NCBI GenBank assembly: GCA_005788935.1
Contig: SYAK01000459.1
Location: forward strand, 1 to 7,091
Length of the DNA stretch: 7,091 bases
Source: Pseudomonadota bacterium
GTDB lineage: Bacteria; Myxococcota; UBA9042; PHBI01
Reading direction: 5' to 3'
In this document: piece by piece, positions 1 through 6,884 of the stretch
Layout: the number at the start of each line of letters is the position of its first letter
Position numbering within the stretch: the first letter of the stretch is position 1
The notes under the pieces: generated by a model
Seen by the model: the letters and a program-made list of their open reading frames with translations, nothing else
Told to the model about the DNA's origin: nothing
Databases searched by the model: none
Position numbers and translations under genes: made by a program

Positions 1-1302
1 CTCGGACTCGAGCGCGTCGATGAGGCTCAGGACCTCGACCCCGGCGAGCGGGCCGGAGACGAGCTCGCGCAGCTCTTCCAGGGCCACCGCGAGGGCGAGC
101 GCCGCCTGCTCCGTCTGGCCCCGCGCGACAGCACGACGCGCCTCGGTGCGGGCGTCCTCGCCGAGCGCCATCGCGACCGAGGCCGTGACGTCGAAGTCGA
201 CCTGCGCCCCCTGCCGTTCCCCGACGGCACAGGTCACCTCGAGCGGCGTCACCGACGCGACCTCGCGAGCCTCGTGCATGTCGAAGTAGCGGACATGGAC
301 CTCGCCGATCCGCCGCCGTCCCGGCTCGCACAGCGTGGTGTCGAGGCGCGCGAGAAGCTCGCCCCCGCCCGTCAGGCGGACATCGCCGAGGCGGACCCGC
401 ACGACGCGCCCCATCACCTCGGCCGACGGGGCACCGAGCACGCGCATCGGTGCCACAGCCCCAGGGAAGCGGATCTCGACGCCCACGTCGCGCGCCCGCA
501 CCGCCCGCGCCGCCCGCAGGGCCTCGCGAAGCTGCCCGCGGACCGCATTCCCGCCAACGGGCAGATAGGCCCCGCCGCCACCGCCCGCAAGGGCCTTGAG
601 CGCGAGCGTGCCCCGCGCGCCCACGTCGACCACGGTGATCCCGATCCCGTCGCGCGCGAGCGCCGCCCCGAGCTCTCCGAGCGCTCGCGGATCCCGCGGC
701 CCAGCCCCGGGCGGCCGCGCGGCGACGACGAGCAGATGACTCACGCGGGCGCTGCCGAGGTACTTTCGGATCTCGGCGGCCCCCTTCGCGACACCCCCGA
801 ACAGGTTGGCCCCGCTCGCCCCTGGCGCGGCAACCGACGCGGCCTCCGCGGCAAACGTCGGGACCGTGGGCGTTCGTCCCGCGACCGGGCGACCGTCGGC
901 GGGCCGCCGGACCTCGACGACGTCGCCGTACTCGACGACCGCCGCCACATCGGACGGGGTCAGCGACCCGAGCACCTCGTCGAGTGCTGCGCTGACGGCA
1001 GGCTCACGAACCGCGGCGCGATCGACCACGATCGCGAGGTTGAGCGGAGCCGGGCGCTCTCCGGCCCGAGCCCGCGCGGCGACCCGCAGCCGCAGATAGG
1101 CGTGGCGGGCGGCGCTGCGACCAGGGGCACCGCTGCCACTCGCGACATCCACGAGGACGATGGGGCGGTCGAGGCGCGCCTCCACCGCGACGAGCGGGGC
1201 TGGCGCGTCGGGGCGCGCGTCCGAAGACGTGGCGACGGCCACGACGGCGACGAGCGCGGCGAGGCTTGCAGGATGACGGCGGCGGTGGGTCATGAGCGGC
1301 AT
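1..1302 (-). CDS. Secreted vWA-domain-like protein with degenerate metal site (3' end outside window)
   Basis: The minus strand is open from ATG at 1302 to the left edge, giving 434 residues with no stop; the C-terminus is missing. Residues 1-30 look like a signal peptide (basic HRRRH, then a hydrophobic Ala/Val/Leu run), suggesting periplasmic or surface location. Residues about 88-255 follow the vWA fold: a beta strand ending NLAIVVD, then LTPSDVAAVVEYGD, then GANLFGG, then SHLLVVAARPP, then GIGITVVDVG and the AGGGGGAY segment. In canonical vWA domains these hold DxSxS, a Thr and TDG, which bind a metal. Here they read D94-R-A-A-V98, Ala165 and A194-A-R, so only the first Asp remains. Residues 260-375 resemble the beta-rich region after vWA in vWA proteins, and 385-434 form an Ala-rich helical stretch. 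Met4 (1293) is an alternative start; an AGGA lies about 15 nt before Met1. The gene is divergent from the operon at 1447. I am confident it is coding and fairly sure of the vWA relationship; its partner is unknown. Confidence 0.8.
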   Translation of the reverse strand, partial: MPLMTHRRRHPASLAALVAVVAVATSSDARPDAPAPLVAVEARLDRPIVLVDVASGSGAPGRSAARHAYLRLRVAARARAGERPAPLNLAIVVDRAAVREPAVSAALDEVLGSLTPSDVAAVVEYGDVVEVRRPADGRPVAGRTPTVPTFAAEAASVAAPGASGANLFGGVAKGAAEIRKYLGSARVSHLLVVAARPPGAGPRDPRALGELGAALARDGIGITVVDVGARGTLALKALAGGGGGAYLPVGGNAVRGQLREALRAARAVRARDVGVEIRFPGAVAPMRVLGAPSAEVMGRVVRVRLGDVRLTGGGELLARLDTTLCEPGRRRIGEVHVRYFDMHEAREVASVTPLEVTCAVGERQGAQVDFDVTASVAMALGEDARTEARRAVARGQTEQAALALAVALEELRELVSGPLAGVEVLSLIDALESE

Positions 1303-1355
1303 GGCACGGGAGCCCAGTCCTACCCCAAGTCCTTCCCCGCGAGAGCCCCCGAACC

Positions 1356-1372
1356 GGTAAAAATCGTGTAAG
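1356..1372. promoter_or_regulatory. AT-rich patch in divergent intergenic region, possible promoter
   Basis: The 144 bp between the divergent starts at 1302 and 1447 are GC-rich except for this patch, which contains GGTAAAAATCGTGTAAG. TAAAAA (1358-1363) is a 4/6 match to the bacterial -10 box on the plus strand, about 84 nt before the lipoprotein ATG. I found no convincing -35 box at the right spacing on either strand, so this is only a candidate promoter position for one or both divergent genes. The rest of the intergenic region shows no clear operator or RNA structure. Confidence 0.22.
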
Positions 1373-1446
1373 CTCCCGGCAGCCCGCCCCGATGCTGCGC
1401 CTGACGGGCCTAGGACCAGCCCTCGCGAACCCCAGAGAGGATCCCG

Positions 1447-3876
1447 ATGTCTCACCGCCGACGCGCCGCCCTCCCCGCCCTCGCGCTGCTCGTCACCGCG
1501 CCCGCCGCCTGCGGCGGTGACCCAATCACCCCCTCACAGGACGTATTTGCGCAAGGCGATACGCAGTTCACGGACGCAGAGACTCCGCCGACGGACGTCG
1601 CGACCGACACGACGGACGAAGCGCCAGACCCCGCCGCGGTCTTCGCGTCCGGGATGGCCCCGACCCAGACGATCTCGGCCGGCCCGTTCCCGAATGACGC
1701 GCTCCGCGGCGCCGATGGCGCGCTGCAACTCGAACCACTCACGCGCGACCCCACCTGGCCGAGCCTCGCCAAACCGGCCCAGATCGCGCGCCTCGACGCA
1801 CTCATGCGGTCCCGCCCCGGCTTCTCCTTCGCCTCCGCCGCATTCTTCCCGATGGCCGTCGCCCCCGACCTCGCGACCTTCGACGGGGCCGTGTCCTTCC
1901 TCGCGCTCTCGGGCCCCGATGCCGGCGCGCGCTTCCCAGCCCAGGTCGCGTGGTTCGAGCCCGGCCGCATGCTCGCGGTGATGCCGGCGTGGGGGCACGC
2001 GCTGACGCCAGACTCGACCTTCGCGCTCCTCATCGCCGAAGGCCCGAAGGACGCCCTCGGACGCGCCATCGGACGCCCGCCGATCATCGGCGACGCGCTC
2101 GCGCCCGAGGCACCCGCGAGCCTGTCCGAGGAGGCCGCGGCGGTCCGCGCGAACCCGGGGTGGACGCTGCTCCGCGAGGCCCTCGCGACCGACGCCGGGG
2201 CACCACCCGTCATGGCGACGGTCTTCACGACAGAGGCCTCGCTGCCCTGGCTGGCGGCCTTCCTGGACGCGGCCGACGCGGCCCCGCTCGCGGCACCCCG
2301 CCCGACGCTCGGCTCGCGCTCGACCTCGACGTTCGACCCAATCCCGGCGCTTGACCTGACCGGCGACGCGCTCGGCGCCCACCTCGGCACCCCGACCGGC
2401 CCCTTCGCCTTCACCCCGACCCACTGGGACGCCGGCTCGCGTGCCGACGCGGCGGCCATCGCCGGCCAGAGCGGTCCCTACACAGGCGGCGCCTTCCGCG
2501 GCAAGGTCGGACGCATCGTCCAGGGCGGCCTCGTGATGCCCTCCTTCAACCTCGTCCCGACCGGCACGTCACCGACCCCCTCGCGCCCGCGCTACGACGT
2601 CGAGGGCCGCCCCGAGGCGCTCGCGAAGACGCTCGTCCCGTTCTCGCTCTACCTCTGCGAACAACACCTCGCGCCCGACGCCCCCGCGGCCAAGGTCGCC
2701 ATCTTCACCCACGGGGGCACCGAGATCCGGGCGCAGGCCCTGCCCTTCGCCGTCGCCAACTGCGCCCACGGGGTCGCCACCGTCGCTCTCGACCTGCCCT
2801 TCCATGGCGGGCGACAGATCGAGCGCTTCTTTGCGACCGAGGGCCTCTTCGCTTCTACGTCTTCGGATGCACAGAACGCCTACAATGGAACTGCCGAGCC
2901 CGACGGCGTCGGCGACCCCGCGGGCGCCACGACCAGCGTGGGCGGGCTCTTCGGGCTGCCCTCCGAGTTCGACCCCGAAGTGATCGAGAACAACCTCGCC
3001 GCCATCGCGATCGAGACCCGTGTCCTCCTCCGCTATCTCCGCGAGCCAGGTCCCGACGGCCTCGGCGCCTTCGCGGGCGTGACCTTCGACGCCGCGCGCG
3101 TCATGCACACCTCGCTGTCCTTCGGCAGCAGCTTCACGATGGGCCTCTGGGCGCTCGATCCGACCATCAGCCACATCGTGACCTCGGTTCCATCGGCCGC
3201 GATTCTGTCCATCAACCTGCCAATGGCGCCGAACAACGCACCGCTCGTCTCGGGTGTGGTCGACGCGACGCTCGGCCTCGCCCGCGACGCCGCCGCTCTG
3301 CGGGGCTCGGCCTGGAGCGACCCCGTCCTCGCCTTCGTCCAGTGGTTCTCGCAGCGCGCCGACCCGATCGCGTTTGCGCCCTACGTCCTGCGGCACCGGA
3401 CGGATGGCCACCTGCCGCACCTCGCGATGACCGGCAACTCGTGGGACGAGACCCTCTTCGGGCCAGCCCAGCTGTCGTTGAACACGGCCCTCGGCGTCCC
3501 GGTCTTCGCCGACGCCGGCGCGGGCTGGGCCGTCGACCCGACCATGCCCGGCGCGGCCGGCGTTGAGGCCGCCGCCTTCCCGGACGCCCCCATCGAGGCC
3601 AACCTCACGATCGGCGACCAGACCGTCACCGCCGCCCTGTTCTACCTCGGCACCGCCTGCCACGCCCACATCACGAGCCCCTTCTGCCGCTCGACCTGGC
3701 AGCCCCCCTACCCGCCTGGGGTCGCGCGCGAGACGCCGCTGACCTTTGCCTCACCCATCTGCGAGGTGCAGGCGGCCTTTGCGCCATTCATCGCGGCCTT
3801 CGCAGCGGGCACCGGGCCCACCCGCATCGCGCCGCCTGATGGGCGGTCCTGCGAGGCGCTCCACGGCGGAGAATGA
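1447..3876 (+). CDS. Lipoprotein alpha/beta-hydrolase, Pla-1/VolA-like bacterial lipase type
   Basis: An 809-residue predicted lipid-anchored esterase or lipase. A Shine-Dalgarno AGAGAGG (1434-1440) sits 6 nt before the ATG. Residues 1-21 are a lipoprotein signal (RRR, hydrophobic core) with lipidated Cys22 followed by GGD; the -3 residue is Pro, which is unusual. Residues 23-65 are an Asp/Thr/Pro-rich tether. Residues about 75-210 resemble the N-terminal domain of bacterial virulence-factor lipases (FPNDAL, DGALQL, RPGFSFAS, then a strand-rich part ending DALGRAIG). The hydrolase core starts near 415: FTHGGTE (oxyanion region, H422-G424), DLPFHGG (449-455), a helix 511-532, and the nucleophile elbow SLSFGS with Ser558. 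Asp667 (NSWDETL) and His739 or His741 are candidate triad partners. The mature part has six further cysteines (404, 439, 738, 747, 772, 802), which would allow three disulfides. It overlaps the Omp85 gene by 4 nt. The substrate is unknown; lipid ester cleavage is inferred from the family resemblance. Confidence 0.85.
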   Translation: MSHRRRAALPALALLVTAPAACGGDPITPSQDVFAQGDTQFTDAETPPTDVATDTTDEAPDPAAVFASGMAPTQTISAGPFPNDALRGADGALQLEPLTRDPTWPSLAKPAQIARLDALMRSRPGFSFASAAFFPMAVAPDLATFDGAVSFLALSGPDAGARFPAQVAWFEPGRMLAVMPAWGHALTPDSTFALLIAEGPKDALGRAIGRPPIIGDALAPEAPASLSEEAAAVRANPGWTLLREALATDAGAPPVMATVFTTEASLPWLAAFLDAADAAPLAAPRPTLGSRSTSTFDPIPALDLTGDALGAHLGTPTGPFAFTPTHWDAGSRADAAAIAGQSGPYTGGAFRGKVGRIVQGGLVMPSFNLVPTGTSPTPSRPRYDVEGRPEALAKTLVPFSLYLCEQHLAPDAPAAKVAIFTHGGTEIRAQALPFAVANCAHGVATVALDLPFHGGRQIERFFATEGLFASTSSDAQNAYNGTAEPDGVGDPAGATTSVGGLFGLPSEFDPEVIENNLAAIAIETRVLLRYLREPGPDGLGAFAGVTFDAARVMHTSLSFGSSFTMGLWALDPTISHIVTSVPSAAILSINLPMAPNNAPLVSGVVDATLGLARDAAALRGSAWSDPVLAFVQWFSQRADPIAFAPYVLRHRTDGHLPHLAMTGNSWDETLFGPAQLSLNTALGVPVFADAGAGWAVDPTMPGAAGVEAAAFPDAPIEANLTIGDQTVTAALFYLGTACHAHITSPFCRSTWQPPYPPGVARETPLTFASPICEVQAAFAPFIAAFAAGTGPTRIAPPDGRSCEALHGGE

Positions 3877-5744
3877 TTGCAATTCAAAAGGTCTGGCGGC
3901 GCATCCTCGGCCGCCTCGTGCCGTGCGCTGTCTCACTGCTGCTCGCGCTGACGGCCACCCGAGGCGCGACAGCGGCGGGCCCGCAGGTAGACCGGGCGCG
4001 AGCCCTCGCCGCGCTCACCGCGGCGGGCTTCGAGGCGATGCCCGACATGGAGGCCGAAGGGCTTCCCATCGCGCGGATCCACGTCCACCGTGACGACGTC
4101 TTCGTCCCCGACGAGCCTTGGCCGACCTTTCTGAACGCCCTTCACGCGCGCACGACCGAGGCGGCGGTCCGTCGCGAGCTGCTCTTCGCCGCGGGCGACG
4201 CCTGGCGCGGCGTCCGCGCTGCCGAGACGGTCCGGAATATTCGTAACATCGGGACCTTCGCCCTCGTGGCGATCATTCCGGTGCGCCCGCGAGTGGCCAC
4301 CCCCGAGGTGCCGCCAGCGGTGGGAGTCGACGCCTTCGTCTACACCCGAGACCTGTGGTCGCTGCGCCTCGAGAGCAGCTTCTCGCTGACGCAGGGTGTC
4401 CTCGACCGCCTGAGCCTGAGCCTCCTCGAGCGCAACCTCTTCGGGCGCAACCAGCTCGTCGGCGGGCTCTTCGAGGTCCTGCCAGCGACCGTCGCCCTCG
4501 GCGGGGTGTGGCAGGATCGCCGTCTCCTCGACTCGCGCTGGCAGCTGTCACAAACAGCCGAGGTGATCCTTGCGCGCGCCACGGGCACGTTCGAGGGGAC
4601 CCGCGGCGGCGTGGCCTTCGGGCTTCCGCTCTACAACCTTCGACGGCGCCACGGCTTTGGCGTCGAGTTCGCGTGGAACGACAGCGTCGGACGCCAGCTG
4701 CAGGGGATGACGCTGCTCGCCTGGGACGACCCCGCCACAGCCGCGACCGAGCGCATCCCGCGCATGTGGGACCGGACGCTCGGCCACCTCGCCGCCGCGG
4801 GCGCCCTCCAGCTCGGGCGGCGCGAGATCCACCGCCTCCGCTACGGGCTCGGGGCCGCCGTGAGCAGCTTCCGCCCGCACGCCGCCACCGGCCTCGGCGG
4901 CCTCTCCACCGCGGACCCCGCCCGCGCCGCCTTCGAAGCCGACGTCCTGCCGGTCTCCCGGCGCGAGGTCTACCCTTTCGTCAGCTGGGAGATCTTTGAC
5001 CCGACGTGGGTCGTCTTCACCGACCTCGGCGCCTACGGGGTCGCCGAGGAGGTTCGCACGGGCCCATGGTCCTCTGCCGCCTTCACGGCCCCTCTGAACG
5101 CCCTCGGAAGCCGCGCCGACGCGTTCACCTGGTCTGTCGCGGCCGGTCTCGTCCTCGCACCGACGACCGGCGGCCCGGAGCGGGCTACCGACAGCCCCCT
5201 CGTCGCCCGAGACCGCGCGCTCGTCGACCTCGAGGCGTCGGCGTCGGGCCGCCTCGCCGCGGGCGACGTCATCGACGGCCACTACCGGGTCCGCCTGCGC
5301 GCCGCCACCCCCCGCTTCCTCGGGCGCCTCGCCCTGCTCGCCGAGCTCGACCTCCGCCACCGCGACAGCGCCTCGACGCTCGTCTCGCTCGGCGGCGACT
5401 CGGGGCTCCGCGGTTTCCCGTCCCAGGCGCTCTTCGGATTCGGCGCAGACCGCCTGCGCGCGGGCCTCGAGTGGCGACTGCCGCCTGTCATGTTCGGTTC
5501 CGTCCACATGGGCGCCGCTTTGTTCTATGATGTGGGTGCGGTGGGGCATGCCCCCCGCGCCCTGACGTGGGGACACGCCGTCGGAGGCGGCCTCCGCGTG
5601 CTCTTCCCGCAGTTCAATCGGTTCGTATTTCGTCTCGACCTCGGCGTGCCCCTCCGCCACGGCCCGCCCACCGCCCTCTTCAGCGTCGGTAATGCGCAGC
5701 TCATGCCGCTCACGACGCTCGAAGACCAGCGGCTCTCCCCATGA
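3873..5744 (+). CDS. Omp85/BamA-superfamily outer-membrane barrel with a single POTRA-like domain
   Basis: A 623-residue outer-membrane protein. Its ATG lies inside the lipase stop codon (ATGA, 4-nt overlap). GGAG at 3868-3871 is too close to serve as a normal ribosome site, so translation is probably coupled to the upstream gene. Residues 1-35 are a signal peptide (WRR, hydrophobic LVPCAVSLLLALTA, cleavage likely after ATAA). Residues about 66-140 look like one POTRA-like domain with the pattern known from TamA/D15-like proteins (ARIHV, LNALHARTTEAAVRRELLF, AGDAW, then ETVRNIRNIG). From about 150 on, alternating strands form the barrel. The family's lid-loop motif (V/I)RG(F/Y) appears as LGGDSGLRGFPSQ, with LRGF at 512-515, followed by strands RAGLEWRLP, GAALFYDVG and FRLDLGVPL. 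Omp85 proteins insert or export proteins, or in some cases handle lipids. The C-terminus ends QRLSP rather than in Phe. Family assignment is firm; the cargo is unknown. Confidence 0.88.
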   Translation: MIAIQKVWRRILGRLVPCAVSLLLALTATRGATAAGPQVDRARALAALTAAGFEAMPDMEAEGLPIARIHVHRDDVFVPDEPWPTFLNALHARTTEAAVRRELLFAAGDAWRGVRAAETVRNIRNIGTFALVAIIPVRPRVATPEVPPAVGVDAFVYTRDLWSLRLESSFSLTQGVLDRLSLSLLERNLFGRNQLVGGLFEVLPATVALGGVWQDRRLLDSRWQLSQTAEVILARATGTFEGTRGGVAFGLPLYNLRRRHGFGVEFAWNDSVGRQLQGMTLLAWDDPATAATERIPRMWDRTLGHLAAAGALQLGRREIHRLRYGLGAAVSSFRPHAATGLGGLSTADPARAAFEADVLPVSRREVYPFVSWEIFDPTWVVFTDLGAYGVAEEVRTGPWSSAAFTAPLNALGSRADAFTWSVAAGLVLAPTTGGPERATDSPLVARDRALVDLEASASGRLAAGDVIDGHYRVRLRAATPRFLGRLALLAELDLRHRDSASTLVSLGGDSGLRGFPSQALFGFGADRLRAGLEWRLPPVMFGSVHMGAALFYDVGAVGHAPRALTWGHAVGGGLRVLFPQFNRFVFRLDLGVPLRHGPPTALFSVGNAQLMPLTTLEDQRLSP

Positions 5745-5760
5745 GCCGCCCGCCGCCCCC

Positions 5761-5766
5761 AGGAGA
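5761..5766 (+). promoter_or_regulatory. Shine-Dalgarno site that fixes the WD40 gene start
   Basis: AGGAGA lies 6 nt before ATG at 5773. The reading frame is open further upstream to an ATG at 5692, but that start would overlap the end of the Omp85 gene by 53 bp and add 27 Arg/Ser/Pro-rich residues that do not look like protein. The strong ribosome site and the start of WD40 homology right after 5773 settle the choice. Confidence 0.8.
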
Positions 5767-5772
5767 CACCGG

Positions 5773-6666
5773 ATGAGTCAGGAACACCTCGCGTGGGTCG
5801 CCCACCAGTCCACCGTGTCGGCTATCCGCTTCACCCCCGACGGCACGCGCATGTTCACGGCCGGGATGGACAACCAGGTCCGCGTCTGGGACCCCCACGA
5901 CGACTTCGCCGAGGTCGCCGTGCTCGACGCGCACGACAAGCCGATCCTCGACCTCGCGATGGCGCCCGACGGCAGTGAATTCACGACGATCGGGGCCGAT
6001 CGCCAGATTCGGCGCTGGTCGACCGAGGACCTCTCGCTCATTGGATCGCTGACAGGGCACAAGAACGCAATCACCTGCGTCCGCTACGCGCTGCACGGCG
6101 ACCTCCTCGCGACCGGCAGCCAGGATCTCACGATCCGCCTCTGGGAGCGCGCCTCAGGCGAGTGCGTCAGCTCGCTGAAGGGCCTCACGCGCCATCCGCT
6201 GAGCCTCGCGTGGCTCCGGTCTGGCGAGACCCTCGTGTCAAGCGGCCTCGGCGAGGACCTGACCATCTGGACCCTCGCCGACGGCTCGCAACGCGCGGTC
6301 CCGACCGGCCACAAGGCGTCAGTGTCGCTCGGCGGTCTGACGCCGGACGGCGAGACGCTGCTGAGTGCGGGCTACGAGGGCCAGATCCGCCTGTGGTCGA
6401 CGCGCACGTGGGAGCCGCGCAAGGGCTTCGAACCTGGGGTCGCTGGCCACCTGTCGCTGGATCTGTCGCCGCACGGCGCGATGCTCGCCCTCGGCTCCGA
6501 GCGCTCGGTCGGCCTCTGGAGCCTCGAGAACCTCGAGTCGCTGATCGACTTGCCGATCAAGCCGAAGGGCGTGACCGCGGTCGCCTTCTCCCCGGACGGC
6601 GCCTGGCTCGTCGCGGCCTCGTCCGACAAGCGGCTGCGGGTCTGGGAGGTCGACGCCATCATCTGA
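5773..6666 (+). CDS. Seven-bladed WD40-repeat protein, cytoplasmic
   Basis: A 297-residue protein made almost entirely of WD40 repeats. Seven repeats can be counted, at about residues 10-40, 52-82, 94-126, 138-170, 178-210, 222-252 and 264-293. Each ends in a WD-type strand: VRVWD, IRRWS, IRLWE, LTIWT, IRLWS, VGLWS and LRVWE. Repeats 1, 2, 5 and 7 carry a PDG turn, and repeats 3 and 5 start with GH. Seven blades make one closed propeller with no further domain, so it probably acts as a binding platform for other proteins; nothing catalytic is visible. There is no signal peptide or membrane segment, so it should stay in the cytoplasm, in contrast with its two exported neighbours. It begins 28 bp after the Omp85 stop with its own ribosome site and is likely in the same operon. 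Repeats 4 and 6 are the most divergent. The fold is certain; the partner is unknown. Confidence 0.93.
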   Translation: MSQEHLAWVAHQSTVSAIRFTPDGTRMFTAGMDNQVRVWDPHDDFAEVAVLDAHDKPILDLAMAPDGSEFTTIGADRQIRRWSTEDLSLIGSLTGHKNAITCVRYALHGDLLATGSQDLTIRLWERASGECVSSLKGLTRHPLSLAWLRSGETLVSSGLGEDLTIWTLADGSQRAVPTGHKASVSLGGLTPDGETLLSAGYEGQIRLWSTRTWEPRKGFEPGVAGHLSLDLSPHGAMLALGSERSVGLWSLENLESLIDLPIKPKGVTAVAFSPDGAWLVAASSDKRLRVWEVDAII

Positions 6667-6685
6667 CGCCCGCGGGCGGACGTCA
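6664..6685 (+). terminator. GC-rich hairpin over the WD40 stop codon, weak terminator candidate
   Basis: TGACG pairs with CGTCA at the outer ends, then one C/A mismatch, then CCG pairs with CGG around a 4-nt loop. It sits exactly at the end of the three-gene cluster and at the stop of the minus-strand toxin remnant, so it could affect transcripts from both sides. No T-run follows on the plus strand, so intrinsic termination is doubtful. Confidence 0.25.
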
Positions 6686-6705
6686 GGCTGGCGTGTCAGG
6701 CTGGC
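6682..6705. repeat. Short tandem direct repeat, 11 bp twice
   Basis: GTCAGGCTGGC occurs at 6682-6692 and again at 6695-6705, separated by GT (period 13). It lies at the 3' end of the minus-strand PIN remnant and includes that frame's stop codon. It may have arisen by replication slippage; nothing suggests a protein binding site. Confidence 0.6.
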
Positions 6706-6844
6706 ACGACAGGGCCCCGTAGGCCTCGAAGGGGCGGTCGCGCGTGACGATCGTCAGGCCCTCCGTGCAGGCCTGCCCGATGAGGAGGCGGTCGAAGGGG
6801 TCGCCGTGATGCAGTGGCAGGCGCGCAACCTCGAGCACGAGCTT
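6683..6844 (-). pseudogene. C-terminal remnant of a VapC-type PIN-domain toxin
   Basis: The last 53 residues of a minus-strand reading frame match the C-terminal part of VapC-like PIN ribonucleases. They contain a segment of the type ARLPLHHGDPFDRLLIGQA, followed by EGLTIVTRDRPFEAYG. In the family the DPFDR Asp and the TRD Asp are two of the acidic metal ligands. Intact VapC proteins are about 125-135 residues and begin with a strand ending in Asp-Thr, followed by a conserved Glu in the middle. None of this is present: the frame runs on to an ATG at 6964, but residues 1-40 are Gly/Arg/Pro-rich and unlike PIN. I read the other two minus-strand frames back to 7017 and found no displaced N-terminal half. 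No VapB-like antitoxin gene is next to it. This is therefore most likely a truncated, inactive relic. No other gene is visible between 6667 and 7017. Confidence 0.7.
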
Positions 6845-6860
6845 TAACGGCAAGGACACG

Positions 6861-6884
6861 GCTTGACCCGATCGTGGGTCAAGC
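6861..6884. repeat. Perfect 9-bp inverted repeat with 6-nt centre
   Basis: GCTTGACCC (6861-6869) and GGGTCAAGC (6876-6884) are exact reverse complements around GATCGT. The 24-nt element lies about 17 bp beyond the point where PIN-toxin homology ends. There is no T-run on either side, so it is not a typical terminator. It could be an operator for a dimeric regulator, a hairpin, or the scar of a rearrangement. Confidence 0.6.

Noticed and set aside
274..1371. Long plus-strand open frame of 365 codons
   Set aside because: Its product is rich in Arg, Asp, His and Pro without family motifs, and it lies antisense to the vWA-like gene, whose minus-strand frame has clear vWA motifs, a signal peptide and G/C-biased third positions.
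1452..2459. Minus-strand open frame of 335 codons inside the lipoprotein gene
   Set aside because: It is a shadow of the plus-strand lipoprotein frame caused by high GC; the product is low-complexity Ser/Ala/Arg and no ribosome site or motif supports it. The same holds for the minus-strand frames at 1534-2424 and 2569-3669.
4548..5660. Minus-strand open frame of 370 codons opposite the Omp85 gene
   Set aside because: The product is Glu/Arg/Gly-rich with no recognisable domain; the plus-strand frame has the signal peptide, POTRA pattern and LRGF motif.
5692..5772. Upstream start for the WD40 gene at 5692
   Set aside because: It would overlap the Omp85 gene and add a basic, Ser/Pro-rich leader with no homology, while a strong ribosome site precedes ATG 5773.
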